In this document: positions 14,415 through 22,127 of the stretch, piece after piece
How positions within the stretch are numbered: the first letter of the stretch is position 1
Layout of the letters: each line of letters opens with the position of its first letter
Assembly (NCBI GenBank): GCA_903824455.1
Contig: CAIJWY010000238.1
Span: 1-24,448 of the forward strand
DNA from: an uncultured Micrococcales bacterium
Lineage (GTDB): Bacteria; Actinomycetota; Actinomycetes; Actinomycetales; Microbacteriaceae
Direction of reading: 5' to 3'
Length of the DNA: 24,448 bases
Position numbers and translations under genes: made by a program
Notes under the pieces: model-generated
What the model was told of the DNA's origin: nothing
Database searches by the model: none
What the model saw: the letters and a program-made list of their open reading frames with translations, nothing else

Positions 14415-14833
14415 AAACCTCCGAAGAATCCCTTCTTCTTGTCACCCTCTGGCTTTTCAGCCTTAGGTGCAGCCGGCGCTTGCGGTTCAGGTTTGTTTCC
14501 CTCAACCTTGGCCGCGGTTCCCGCTGCGATCGCCGCTATGAATTCGGTCATTACATTTACGCCTTTGTCGCCACCGATAACCTTGGAAACTCCAAGCTCA
14601 ATGTAAGGTTTGCCAGCAAAACGTTCACGACCTTTTACCGAAAGGTCAACTGCGAAGATTACCCCGTCGGCTGCATCGATGAGTTCCTGCTTCATGGGAT
14701 TGATGCCGGCCGATCCTTGAGTCTCAACCGTTATCTCATGACCAAGCTTCTTGGCAGCCTGCTCAAGGGCAGCCTGGGCCATGTAGGTGTGGGCGATTCC
14801 TGTAATACAAGCGGTTACTCCAACAAACTTCAT
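14405..14833 (-). CDS. PTS fructose-type EIIB subunit with Pro/Ala-rich tail
   Basis: Cytoplasmic phosphocarrier of 142 aa. Cys9 in VTACITGIAHTYMA is the phosphorylated residue of fructose-type IIB. The domain ends near residue 105 and is followed by a linker rich in Pro, Ala, Lys and Glu and a last KKKGFFGGLFG. This tail looks like the IIB-IIC linker of a fused FruA left after gene splitting, or a membrane-contact tail. The ATG overlaps the IIA stop by one base (TAATG), so the two are translationally coupled. Confidence 0.93.
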   Translation of the reverse strand: MKFVGVTACITGIAHTYMAQAALEQAAKKLGHEITVETQGSAGINPMKQELIDAADGVIFAVDLSVKGRERFAGKPYIELGVSKVIGGDKGVNVMTEFIAAIAAGTAAKVEGNKPEPQAPAAPKAEKPEGDKKKGFFGGLFG

Positions 14834-15324
14834 TATTTCTGAACCTCTCGAGTCAGTGTGGCTGCGATTACCGCAGGATCGGTTTCAGCTAATAGTTCGT
14901 TACGAAAGTCTTCGTCCATAACTTTGTAGGCAATGGTTCCAAGTATTTCAAGGTGTTCAGAACCGCCGTTAGCTGGGGCAGCGATTAGGAAGATTAGGTT
15001 CGACTTGCCGTCCTCGGCACCGAAGTCGACACCCGCGACGCTGGTAGCAATTGCAACCGATGGAATTGTTACCGATTCACTCTGAGCATGGGGGATAGCG
15101 ATTCCGCCTTCAATGCCAGTTGGGAAGTGTTCTTCACGTTTTGCAACGGCTTCTAAAAAAGTTTCAATGTTCGTCACTCGGCCAGCGGCTACTAACCTAT
15201 TTGCTAACTGGCGGGTTGCGTCCGCTTTATCGATGGCTTCAAGGCCAAGGATTACCATGTCGGCGGATGTTACTTCTTTGCCCAATAGTTCGCTTTCTTT
15301 GATGCGTGCAGACAATCGTTGCAA
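14833..15324 (-). CDS. PTS fructose/mannitol-type EIIA subunit
   Basis: Cytoplasmic IIA that takes phosphate from HPr and passes it to IIB. His79 in GIAIPHAQS (numbered from the TTG start) is the phosphorylated residue. The family domain begins around residue 20. The first in-frame start is TTG at 15322-15324 (163 aa), but a later TTG or the ATG at 15256-15258 is possible; none has a good Shine-Dalgarno, so the N-terminus is uncertain. It is the first gene of the IIA-IIB-IIC operon, divergent from ptsH-ptsI. No fruK (1-phosphofructokinase) or DeoR-type fruR lies beside it. Confidence 0.9.
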   Translation of the reverse strand: MQRLSARIKESELLGKEVTSADMVILGLEAIDKADATRQLANRLVAAGRVTNIETFLEAVAKREEHFPTGIEGGIAIPHAQSESVTIPSVAIATSVAGVDFGAEDGKSNLIFLIAAPANGGSEHLEILGTIAYKVMDEDFRNELLAETDPAVIAATLTREVQK

Positions 15325-15336
15325 ACTCTGCGCAAG

Positions 15337-15401
15337 AGCACATTTTTGAACTCTCTTAGAAGACTTTAGAGAATGAAATGTGCTAACAAAGGTTCATTTC
15401 A
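15337..15401. promoter_or_regulatory. inverted-repeat cluster in the PTS divergent region
   Basis: AGCACATTT at 15337-15345 is mirrored perfectly by AAATGTGCT at 15376-15384. TGAAATG at 15374-15380 is mirrored perfectly by CATTTCA at 15395-15401. The cluster covers a possible IIA-operon promoter on the minus strand (TTTGTT at 15385-15390, 16 bp, TAAAGT at 15363-15368). This is a likely operator for sugar-responsive control, or partly a leader hairpin. The regulator is not encoded in the window. Confidence 0.5.
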
Positions 15402-15490
15402 ACCCCGTTACCAAAAAGTGATAATTGAATTTGGGACCATAATTTCAAGTAATAATTGTTGTTACGCCCATTTCTACCGAGAGTAATTTG

Positions 15491-15760
15491 ATGTCAACTT
15501 ACGAAACCATGATTCAGGTTATCGACCCGATTGGTTTGCACGCCCGCCCAGCTAGTCTGATCGTTAAGGCGGTCAAGGAATCAGGGCTAACGGTGATGAT
15601 CGGTCGCCAGGGCGAGAAGCTTACTAAAGCGAATTCGCCTTTGATGTTGATGGCCCTAAAAATAAAGACCGGTGAAACCCTAACAGTTTCGGTTGAGTCG
15701 GATGACGAAGAGTCAGCAGCCAACCTGGTTGCACAAATTCGAGATTTCCTCCAGGGCTAG
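15491..15760 (+). CDS. ptsH: phosphocarrier protein HPr
   Basis: General PTS phosphocarrier of 89 aa. His17 in GLHARPAS is phosphorylated by enzyme I. Ser49 in KANSPLMLMAL lies where Ser46 of Firmicutes HPr sits, but the surrounding motif differs from the kinase site. A TTG directly before the ATG would add one residue; ATG at 15491 is preferred. A modest GAGAG lies upstream. The ptsI gene begins 2 bp after the stop. Confidence 0.97.
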   Translation: MSTYETMIQVIDPIGLHARPASLIVKAVKESGLTVMIGRQGEKLTKANSPLMLMALKIKTGETLTVSVESDDEESAANLVAQIRDFLQG

Positions 15761-15762
15761 TT

Positions 15763-17376
15763 GTGTCTTCAGTCCTGAACGGCCTGGGGGTTGGCTTGAA
15801 TGCGGTTGTGGCAGAGGTTTTCCACGTAGCACCTACTGCAGCACTTCCGGCATGGTCAAAGACTTCCTCAGGTGTGGCCGCTGAGTCGGAGATTCTAAAG
15901 TCAGCGATCGCCTCAGTTTCCGCCGACCTCGATCGCCTCGGTTCCAATTCCGACGAGACTTCGGCAGAGATTTTTGAAGCTCTGAAGTATCTACTCGAAG
16001 ATGAGTCGCTGTTTGACATGTCGGTGGCCCACCTCGATGCAGGTTGGTCGGCTGGTGCCGGATACGGAATGGCGGTAAACGAGTTCTCCGAGATGCTGGC
16101 CGGAGACGCAGCTTTCGAAGAACGTATCGCCGACCTTCAAGATATCTCGAAGCGAGTGCAGGCTTCCATCGCCGGAATTCACGTTGGATTGGACTTACCT
16201 GCCACCGGTGCTTACGTAATTGTTGGTGACGACTTCTCTCCGGCCGACACGGCGCAGTTCACTCCCGCCGTGGTTGGTGTCATCACCGTTAAGGGTGGTC
16301 CCACCTCCCACACCGCAATCATTTGCCGATCTCGCAGCATCCCGGCAGTGGTGTCGGTTGCTGGTGCACATGAAATTCCCGCCGGCACATCGGTTCTAGT
16401 AGACCCGGTTGGCGATCGCGTGGTGGTTGGTGGTTCTTTGAGCGATGCCACGCAAGCGCTGGCTTTTGCCGACACCGGACGTGAACCACTCATTGAAGTT
16501 CGTGCCAACGTTGGTTCACTAGAAGACGCCGAGGCTGCGGCAAAAACCGGTGCCGTTGGGGTTGGTTTGTTCCGAACCGAACTGCTCTACCTGAACGAAA
16601 GTTCCCAGCCTTCCGTCGACCGTCAGCGCGATCTTTACGCCTCGATTTTGGCTGCTGCTCCAGAGGGTCCCATCACCGTTCGAACTATTGATGCCGGCTC
16701 AGACAAACCGGTTCCGTTTTTGAAGATGCCAGGTGAAGAAAACCCAGCTCTCGGTGTTCGAGGTTACCGTTTGATCCAGGACCACCGCTCATTCATCGAA
16801 GACCAGCTCAAAGGTCTTGAGGCTGCTCGAATTTCGACCGGTCGTGAAATCTGGGTAATGGCACCGATGATTGCCACGGTGCAGGAAGCAGCCGAGTTTG
16901 CGGCTCTTGCGCGTTCCTTAGGTGAATTCAAAGTTGGTGTGATGGTTGAGACGCCGTCGATTGCCGCACTCCTTCCAGACCTCGCTGGAATAGTTGACTT
17001 CATCTCGGTCGGAACCAACGATCTTTCGCAGTATCTCTTTGCTGCCGACCGCATGAACCCATCGCTGGGGGCATTACTCAACCCTTGGCAACCAGGACTG
17101 ATTCGCACTTTGGAGCGAATTGCTTCGCAAGCCAAGGCCGCTGGAATCTACTCGAGTGTCTGTGGCGAAAGCGCATCAGATCCCGCTTTTGCCGTGTTAC
17201 TGGCGGGTCTAGGCTTCGACTCGGTGTCAGCTTCCCGCTCTCAGGTTGATGCGGTTCGATCGGCGCTGGCTGCCGTTAGTGCCGATCAGGCGGTGGCATT
17301 GGCCAAGTTGGTTCTTGCTGCGAAAAGTGCCGAAGACACCAAGACCGCTGCCGTGGCAGCTCTCTCAGCTCTCTAG
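15763..17376 (+). CDS. ptsI: PEP-protein phosphotransferase (PTS enzyme I)
   Basis: Enzyme I moves phosphate from PEP to HPr. The 537-aa protein is slightly short for the family (about 550-575). His183 in GGPTSHTAIICRS is the active site. GLFRTELLYL, GVRGYRL and GTNDLSQYLFAADR mark the PEP-binding barrel, and VCGESASDP holds the catalytic Cys. The GTG start is 2 bp after the ptsH stop. With HPr and IIABC this makes a complete phosphorelay in one locus. Confidence 0.97.
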   Translation: MSSVLNGLGVGLNAVVAEVFHVAPTAALPAWSKTSSGVAAESEILKSAIASVSADLDRLGSNSDETSAEIFEALKYLLEDESLFDMSVAHLDAGWSAGAGYGMAVNEFSEMLAGDAAFEERIADLQDISKRVQASIAGIHVGLDLPATGAYVIVGDDFSPADTAQFTPAVVGVITVKGGPTSHTAIICRSRSIPAVVSVAGAHEIPAGTSVLVDPVGDRVVVGGSLSDATQALAFADTGREPLIEVRANVGSLEDAEAAAKTGAVGVGLFRTELLYLNESSQPSVDRQRDLYASILAAAPEGPITVRTIDAGSDKPVPFLKMPGEENPALGVRGYRLIQDHRSFIEDQLKGLEAARISTGREIWVMAPMIATVQEAAEFAALARSLGEFKVGVMVETPSIAALLPDLAGIVDFISVGTNDLSQYLFAADRMNPSLGALLNPWQPGLIRTLERIASQAKAAGIYSSVCGESASDPAFAVLLAGLGFDSVSASRSQVDAVRSALAAVSADQAVALAKLVLAAKSAEDTKTAAVAALSAL

Positions 17377-17417
17377 TTTTTTGAACGCATAGGCAGCTCC
17401 GGTCTGAGGCTAGAACA

Positions 17418-17445
17418 TTCAAATGGGTGTATCCACGCCTAAACT
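17418..17445 (+). promoter_or_regulatory. putative leaderless promoter of the nucleotidyltransferase-galU operon
   Basis: TTCAAA at 17418-17423, 16 bp, then TAAACT at 17440-17445, with the ATG 7 bases later at 17453. TAAACTTG is shared with the purD promoter. This favours the ATG at 17453 over the upstream ATG at 17423, which overlaps the -35. Confidence 0.5.
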
Positions 17446-17452
17446 TGTATTT

Positions 17453-18157
17453 ATGTCTCAGCAAGTTGTGATTTTGGCCGCCGGCATGGGCACCAGACTC
17501 TCGAGGCCGCTACCGAAGCCACTAACCGAGCTTTCCGACGGTCGTTCGATCATGTCGCAACAGCTCGACAACCTAAAGCAGGCTTTCGGCGAGGCGTTCC
17601 GCACCCTGATCGTGGTTGGCTTCAAGCTCGAGGCAATCATAGAGCGCTTTCCTGAAGCAACCTTCGTTTACAACGAGCTCTACGACCAGACCAATACTTC
17701 TAAAAGCTTGCTTAAGGCGCTTCGTTCCTCAAGTGATGGAGGAGTGATTTGGATGAACGGCGACGTGGTTTTTGACCCGGAAGTCTTAACCCGTGTGATT
17801 CCGTTTATCGAAGCCGAGCAATCCTTCGTTGTGGTTAACACCAGCAAGGTAAGCGACGAAGAGGTTAAGTACACGCTCGACGATCAGGGTTTCATCAAGC
17901 TTCTATCTAAGACCGTGGCCGGTGGCCTTGGCGAAGCGGTTGGCATCAATTACGTTTCTGCGGCCAACAAAGCAGAACTTATTCGTTGCCTCGATGCGGC
18001 GTCAGACCAGGACTATTTTGAGCGCGGCATCGAAGTTGCCATCGAATCGGCCGGCGCCAAGTTCAAAGCCGTAGACATTTCCGACCTGTATGCAATCGAA
18101 ATTGACTTCGCCGAAGATTTAGAACGCGTCAACAACCTATTTAGAGGAAAACAATGA
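17453..18157 (+). CDS. LicC-like NTP transferase (sugar/phosphocholine nucleotidyltransferase family)
   Basis: GT-A-fold nucleotidyltransferase of 234 aa. VVILAAGMGTRLSRPLPKPLTEL is split across the nucleotide loop and its Lys; MNGDVVF holds a metal-binding Asp, and IEIDFAEDLERV near the end is the usual second acidic motif. Closest type is COG1213 (phosphocholine or sugar-1-phosphate cytidylyl/uridylyl transferases). The substrate cannot be assigned. An upstream ATG at 17423 adds ten residues that do not belong to the domain. It overlaps galU by 4 bp (ATGA), suggesting a joint role in an activated sugar or polyol for cell-envelope glycans. Confidence 0.87.
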   Translation: MSQQVVILAAGMGTRLSRPLPKPLTELSDGRSIMSQQLDNLKQAFGEAFRTLIVVGFKLEAIIERFPEATFVYNELYDQTNTSKSLLKALRSSSDGGVIWMNGDVVFDPEVLTRVIPFIEAEQSFVVVNTSKVSDEEVKYTLDDQGFIKLLSKTVAGGLGEAVGINYVSAANKAELIRCLDAASDQDYFERGIEVAIESAGAKFKAVDISDLYAIEIDFAEDLERVNNLFRGKQ

Positions 18158-19050
18158 CTAATCCTTACAAAGTAACCAAGGCGCTAATTCCGGTGGCTGG
18201 CTTGGGAACTCGTTTCTTGCCAGCAACCAAGGCCATGCCAAAAGAAATGCTTCCCCTGATCGATAAGCCGGTGATCCAGTATGTGGTTGAGGAAGCGGTT
18301 GACACCGGTCTCACCGACATTCTGATGATTACCGGGCGTAACAAGAGTTCTCTCGAGAATCACTTCGATCGCGTTGCCGAATTGGAGCAAACACTTAAGG
18401 CCAAAGGCGATTCCGAACGCCTGGAGCAGGTTCAGGAATCTTCCGACCTCGCCGACATTTACTACACCCGCCAAGGTGACCCAAAAGGTTTAGGGCACGC
18501 GGTTCTTACCGGCAAGCAGCACATTGGTGAACACTCGTTTGCCGTACTTCTCGGCGACGACGTTATCAACGCGAAAGATATTCTGCTTTCAAAAATGATT
18601 GAAATACACGAGGCCACCGGCGATAACGTGATTGCACTTATGGAAGTTGACCCGGCCGATATCTCTCTCTATGGTTGCGCTGCGGTTACCGCAACAGATC
18701 AAGAAGATGTGGTTATCGTCACCGATCTGGTTGAGAAGCCAGCGGCTTCCGAAGCCCCATCAAACCTTGCTGTGATTGGTCGCTATGTTCTGCGCGGTGA
18801 GATGTTCCAGCTGCTGGAAAACACCAAACCAGGACGCGGCGGCGAAATTCAGCTAACCGACGCCTTGGAGGCGGCCGTGAAAAACCCTGAGATTGCTGGC
18901 GGTGTTCGCGGAATTGTATTCCGAGGCAACCGCTACGATACCGGCGACAAGTTGAACTTCATTAAGGCCACCATCAAGCTCGGTGTCGACCGCGAAGACA
19001 TTGGTGAAGACCTGCGCGAGTTTTTGCGTAACTTCGCCAAAACCATCTAG
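18154..19050 (+). CDS. galU: UTP-glucose-1-phosphate uridylyltransferase
   Basis: GalU makes UDP-glucose from UTP and glucose-1-phosphate; the pyrophosphate released is removed by Ppa. The 298-aa length is typical. Signatures are PVAGLGTRFLPATKAMPKEM, LPLIDKPVIQYVVEEA, LLGDDVI and RYDTGDKLNFIKA. AGAGGAAA before the ATG is a Shine-Dalgarno inside the preceding gene. Its stop is 1 bp from the end of the convergent LLM gene. Confidence 0.97.
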   Translation: MTNPYKVTKALIPVAGLGTRFLPATKAMPKEMLPLIDKPVIQYVVEEAVDTGLTDILMITGRNKSSLENHFDRVAELEQTLKAKGDSERLEQVQESSDLADIYYTRQGDPKGLGHAVLTGKQHIGEHSFAVLLGDDVINAKDILLSKMIEIHEATGDNVIALMEVDPADISLYGCAAVTATDQEDVVIVTDLVEKPAASEAPSNLAVIGRYVLRGEMFQLLENTKPGRGGEIQLTDALEAAVKNPEIAGGVRGIVFRGNRYDTGDKLNFIKATIKLGVDREDIGEDLREFLRNFAKTI

Positions 19051-19051
19051 G

Positions 19052-20092
19052 TTATTTAGCTAAAAGCTTTTTCACCCTGGGCACCACTTCGGTGGCATAA
19101 AGTTCGATTGATTTCATCGCCTGCTCGTGCGGGGTTGGGCCGGTCACGTATTTTAGGTCGAAACGCTGCACCCCAACCGATTCGATGGCGTGAACGATTT
19201 TTTTGGCAACGGTGTCTGGAGAACCAACGTAGAGCGAACCATGGTTCACCTCTTGGATGAAGTGGTCGATGCTCATTGGTCCCCAGCCGCGTTCGCGACC
19301 GATTCGACCAAAGCTAATTGCGTAGTTCGGCCACTGGGTTTCGAAGGCTTCGTCATCGGTTTCGGCAACGTGTCCTGGGGAGTGGATCGACATCGGCAGC
19401 AGGTCCCGACCAAACTTCTCTAGGCTGTCTCGGTAGAGTTTCGCGTATGGAGCGAATCGGGCAGGGTCGCCGCCGATGATGGCTAGTGCCATCGGAATGC
19501 CGAGTCTGGCAGCTCGAATTACCGAGTCTGGGCTTCCGCCAACACCAACTCGCAGGCGGATGTTCTTTCCCTCGGTCTTTGGGTAAACCTCTTGGTTGGT
19601 GAGGCCGGCTCGAATGGTTCCTGACCAGGTAACCGGCTTTTCCTGAATCAGTTCTTTCAAAAGCTCTAGCTTTTCTTCGAAGAGAACTTCGTAGTCCTGC
19701 ATCGAGTAGCCGAAGAGCGGGAAGGATTCGGTGAATGATCCGCGACCGGCGGTGATTTCGGTGCGGCCGTTCGACATGGCGTCGATGGTGGCGAAGCGCT
19801 GGTAAAGACGAACTGGGTCTTCGCTCGATAGCACGGTTACTCCGGTGCCGAGGATGATGTTTTTGGTCACGGTGGCTAGCCCGGCAAGCACGGTGTCAGG
19901 AGCTGACACGGCGAAGTCGTCGCGGTGGTGTTCGCCAATGTTGAAGTTATCTAGACCCAACTCATCGGCGAGTTTGCCCTGTTCAATCAGATTGCGAATG
20001 GTCTGGCCGGCCGAAATAGGATTTCCCGCTTGATCGTTCGACATGTCGCCGAAGGTGTCTAGGCCAAAAGCTGCTTCTGATTTGTCAGTCAT
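19052..20092 (-). CDS. LLM-class flavin-dependent oxidoreductase
   Basis: Luciferase-like monooxygenase fold protein of 346 aa. Visible family features are FNIGEHHRDDFAVSAPD, LGTGVTVLSSEDPVRLYQRFAT, the GRTEITAGRGSF flavin-site block and RVGVGGSPDSVIRAARLG. FMN or F420 could be the cofactor. The true substrate is unknown. No Shine-Dalgarno precedes the ATG; TTTACTT a few bases upstream might be a -10 with a very short leader. Confidence 0.88.
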   Translation of the reverse strand: MTDKSEAAFGLDTFGDMSNDQAGNPISAGQTIRNLIEQGKLADELGLDNFNIGEHHRDDFAVSAPDTVLAGLATVTKNIILGTGVTVLSSEDPVRLYQRFATIDAMSNGRTEITAGRGSFTESFPLFGYSMQDYEVLFEEKLELLKELIQEKPVTWSGTIRAGLTNQEVYPKTEGKNIRLRVGVGGSPDSVIRAARLGIPMALAIIGGDPARFAPYAKLYRDSLEKFGRDLLPMSIHSPGHVAETDDEAFETQWPNYAISFGRIGRERGWGPMSIDHFIQEVNHGSLYVGSPDTVAKKIVHAIESVGVQRFDLKYVTGPTPHEQAMKSIELYATEVVPRVKKLLAK

Positions 20093-20131
20093 AATCTTAA
20101 GTAAACACCACCTTGACAGATTTTGTTCCCG

Positions 20132-21313
20132 TTAGTCGGCGGCAGCCAGCTGCCCGCACGCGCCATCGATCTCTTTACCGCGAGTGTCGCGCAGAGTCGT
20201 TGGCACACCGGCCTTTTCCAGGCGGCGAATAAACTCGTCGGTGGCTTCGGGGGTGGAAGCCGTCCAAACCGAACCAGGAGTTGGATTTAGCGGAATCGGG
20301 TTCACGTGAACCCACCCCTTACCCCTGGCGTTTAGCTTCTCAGCCAGCAGATCGGCACGCCAAGCGTGATCGTTCATGTCTCGGATCAGCGCGTATTCGA
20401 TAGAAACTCGTCGACCGGTCTTGTCGAAGTATTCCTTCGCGGCATCAAGCGCCTCGTCGACCTTCCACTTCGAGTTAACCGGAATCAGTTCGTCGCGCAG
20501 TTTGTCGTCCGGGGCGTGGAGGCTCAGAGCAAAGGTCACCGGAATGCCTTCATCCGAAAGCTTTTTGATAGCCGGAACCAGACCAACCGTGGAAACGGTG
20601 ATACTGCGAGCCGACATCCCGAGGCCGTTTGGGGCTTTGGCCACCATGGTGCGAACCGCACTCAAAACCCGGTTGTAATTGGCTAGGGGTTCTCCCATGC
20701 CCATGAACACGATGTTGCCAACCCGCTCTTCGCCGTTACCGGTCTTCTTGCCGCCAAGTTCCCCAGCTGCAATGACCTTGTTAGCGGCAACAATCTGAGC
20801 CACGATTTCGGCTGCCGACATGTTGCGAGTAAGACCTGCTTGCCCGGTGGCGCAAAACGGACAGTTCATTCCACAGCCAGACTGGCTTGAAACACAGAGT
20901 GTGATTCGGTTTGGGTACCGCATCAAAACCGACTCAACCAAAGCTCCATCAAATAACTTCCAAAGGAACTTTATGGTGTCGCCCTTGTCGGTCTGCAGGC
21001 GCTTCACCTCGGTTAGCAGCGGTGGAAACAGTTCGGCAACCAGTTCATCGCGACCCTCCTTGGGAAGGTCGGACATTTCGTTGGCCTGGTCGGTGTAGTG
21101 CACAAAGTAGTGAGTGGAAAGTTGCTTCGCTCGAAAAGCCGGAAGGCCAAGTACTTTTACCTTGTCAACACGCTCTTCAACCGTTAGATCGGCAAAGTGC
21201 ACCGGCGGTTGCCCGCGACGCTTCTGTTCAAACTCGAGCAGAGGCTTGCCGTCGGCGCCTAACTTCTGAGACCAACCCTCGGTGCGCGGTCGAACCTGTC
21301 TCGGTTCGGTCAT
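20132..21313 (-). CDS. rlmN: 23S rRNA (adenine2503-C2)-methyltransferase / tRNA m2A37 methyltransferase
   Basis: Radical-SAM RlmN methylates A2503 of 23S rRNA and A37 of some tRNAs. In the 393-aa form starting at 21311-21313, Cys147, Cys151 and Cys154 (SGCGMNCPFC) bind the 4Fe-4S cluster; MGMGEPLANY follows; Cys386 in EIDGACGQL is the methyl-carrying cysteine of the family. GAGGAG about 7 bases before the ATG supports this start; an in-frame upstream ATG at 21436 adds 41 residues without family character and runs into the divergent nitroreductase gene. Confidence 0.96.
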   Translation of the reverse strand: MTEPRQVRPRTEGWSQKLGADGKPLLEFEQKRRGQPPVHFADLTVEERVDKVKVLGLPAFRAKQLSTHYFVHYTDQANEMSDLPKEGRDELVAELFPPLLTEVKRLQTDKGDTIKFLWKLFDGALVESVLMRYPNRITLCVSSQSGCGMNCPFCATGQAGLTRNMSAAEIVAQIVAANKVIAAGELGGKKTGNGEERVGNIVFMGMGEPLANYNRVLSAVRTMVAKAPNGLGMSARSITVSTVGLVPAIKKLSDEGIPVTFALSLHAPDDKLRDELIPVNSKWKVDEALDAAKEYFDKTGRRVSIEYALIRDMNDHAWRADLLAEKLNARGKGWVHVNPIPLNPTPGSVWTASTPEATDEFIRRLEKAGVPTTLRDTRGKEIDGACGQLAAAD

Positions 21314-21382
21314 GATCGCTCCTCGCGCTGGAATTGGGTAACACCTAAGTTTAAGCCAATGGAGAAAGGCGAATGGCAAGGG

Positions 21383-21388
21383 TAGGTT
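21383..21388 (+). promoter_or_regulatory. leaderless -10 box of the nitroreductase gene
   Basis: TAGGTT followed by TAACCT and the ATG at 21395. No Shine-Dalgarno lies at a useful distance. Confidence 0.45.
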
Positions 21389-21394
21389 TAACCT

Positions 21395-22117
21395 ATGCAA
21401 CCGAAAGCACTTTCCTCCTTTATGGCTTCTCGTCACACCACTCGAGACTTCCTTCCAAAAGCAGTTCCTGCGGCGATCATCGACGAAATAATCGCCGACG
21501 GACTCACTTCACCTTCTTGGTCGAACACTCGTCCGATCATGGTGGCCGTTGCAACCAAGGATGTTCGTGACCGGATCAGCAAGGAGTATCTAGCCCGCTG
21601 GGAAATCGTGGCGCCGATTCGCTCGAGTAGGTGGGGTCAGTTCAAGCTCTTATTCACACGTCGCGGTTTACCAACCAGCAATGCAATTGTTGCCAAGCCG
21701 TATGTGAAGGAACTTATGCCGCGAGCGCAGCGAGTAGGTGCCGAATTGTTCGGTCACATGGGTATCGATCGTAAAGACCGGGTTGCGAGAGACGCCGCCT
21801 GGGCTCGCAACTACGAGTTTTTCGGAGCTCCGGTTGAACTTTTCATTTTCACCCACACCAGCCTCGGCAAGTTCTCGGCTAATGACGCCGGGCTATTCGT
21901 GATGAACCTGATGCTCGGTGCACACGCCAGAGGCCTCGGCACCTGTGCTCAAGGGGCGGTTAGCGCCTATGACGACATTGTTCGTGCCGAGTTTGACATA
22001 CCGGCTGGGTACCAACTGCTCTATGGGATTTCACTCGGCTACCCGAGCAAGAATGCTGTGAACGACTTTGCCGCAGCCAGGCTAAAGCCAGCCGACATCA
22101 AGCTAAAAACCAAGTAG
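21395..22117 (+). CDS. nitroreductase family protein
   Basis: Flavin (FMN) oxidoreductase of 240 aa. SRHTTRDF near the N-terminus and SPSWSNTRP are the phosphate- and flavin-binding blocks; GLGTCAQGAVSAYDDIVR and LLYGISLGYP are the usual C-terminal ones. Members reduce nitroaromatics, quinones or flavins with NAD(P)H; the true substrate is not evident. The gene is divergent from rlmN. Its TAG stop abuts the TAA of the SDR gene within a 20-bp dyad. Confidence 0.92.
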   Translation: MQPKALSSFMASRHTTRDFLPKAVPAAIIDEIIADGLTSPSWSNTRPIMVAVATKDVRDRISKEYLARWEIVAPIRSSRWGQFKLLFTRRGLPTSNAIVAKPYVKELMPRAQRVGAELFGHMGIDRKDRVARDAAWARNYEFFGAPVELFIFTHTSLGKFSANDAGLFVMNLMLGAHARGLGTCAQGAVSAYDDIVRAEFDIPAGYQLLYGISLGYPSKNAVNDFAAARLKPADIKLKTK

Positions 22118-22127
22118 TTACTTGGTT
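22108..22127. terminator. stop-codon dyad between nitroreductase and SDR genes
   Basis: Arms AACCAAGTA and TACTTGGTT flank a GT centre, and both convergent stop codons lie within it. RNA from either strand can form an 8-bp stem with a 4-base loop. There is no U-tract, so termination activity is uncertain. Confidence 0.4.

Noticed and set aside
15242..15343. Minus-strand 34-codon ORF beginning MCSC upstream of and overlapping the EIIA gene
   Set aside because: It runs out of frame into EIIA, the Shine-Dalgarno is weak, and the sequence lies in the inverted-repeat region; no support for coding beyond an open frame.
17423..17452. Upstream ATG for the LicC-like gene
   Set aside because: It overlaps the likely -35, adds ten residues outside the domain, and the ATG at 17453 sits right after a -10 box.
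20113..20118. Consensus TTGACA on the plus strand between the LLM and rlmN genes
   Set aside because: No -10 follows at 15-19 bp and it would drive antisense transcription into rlmN; taken as chance.
21314..21436. 41-residue N-terminal extension of rlmN
   Set aside because: It crosses into the divergent nitroreductase gene and its promoter; GAGGAG before 21313 marks the start.
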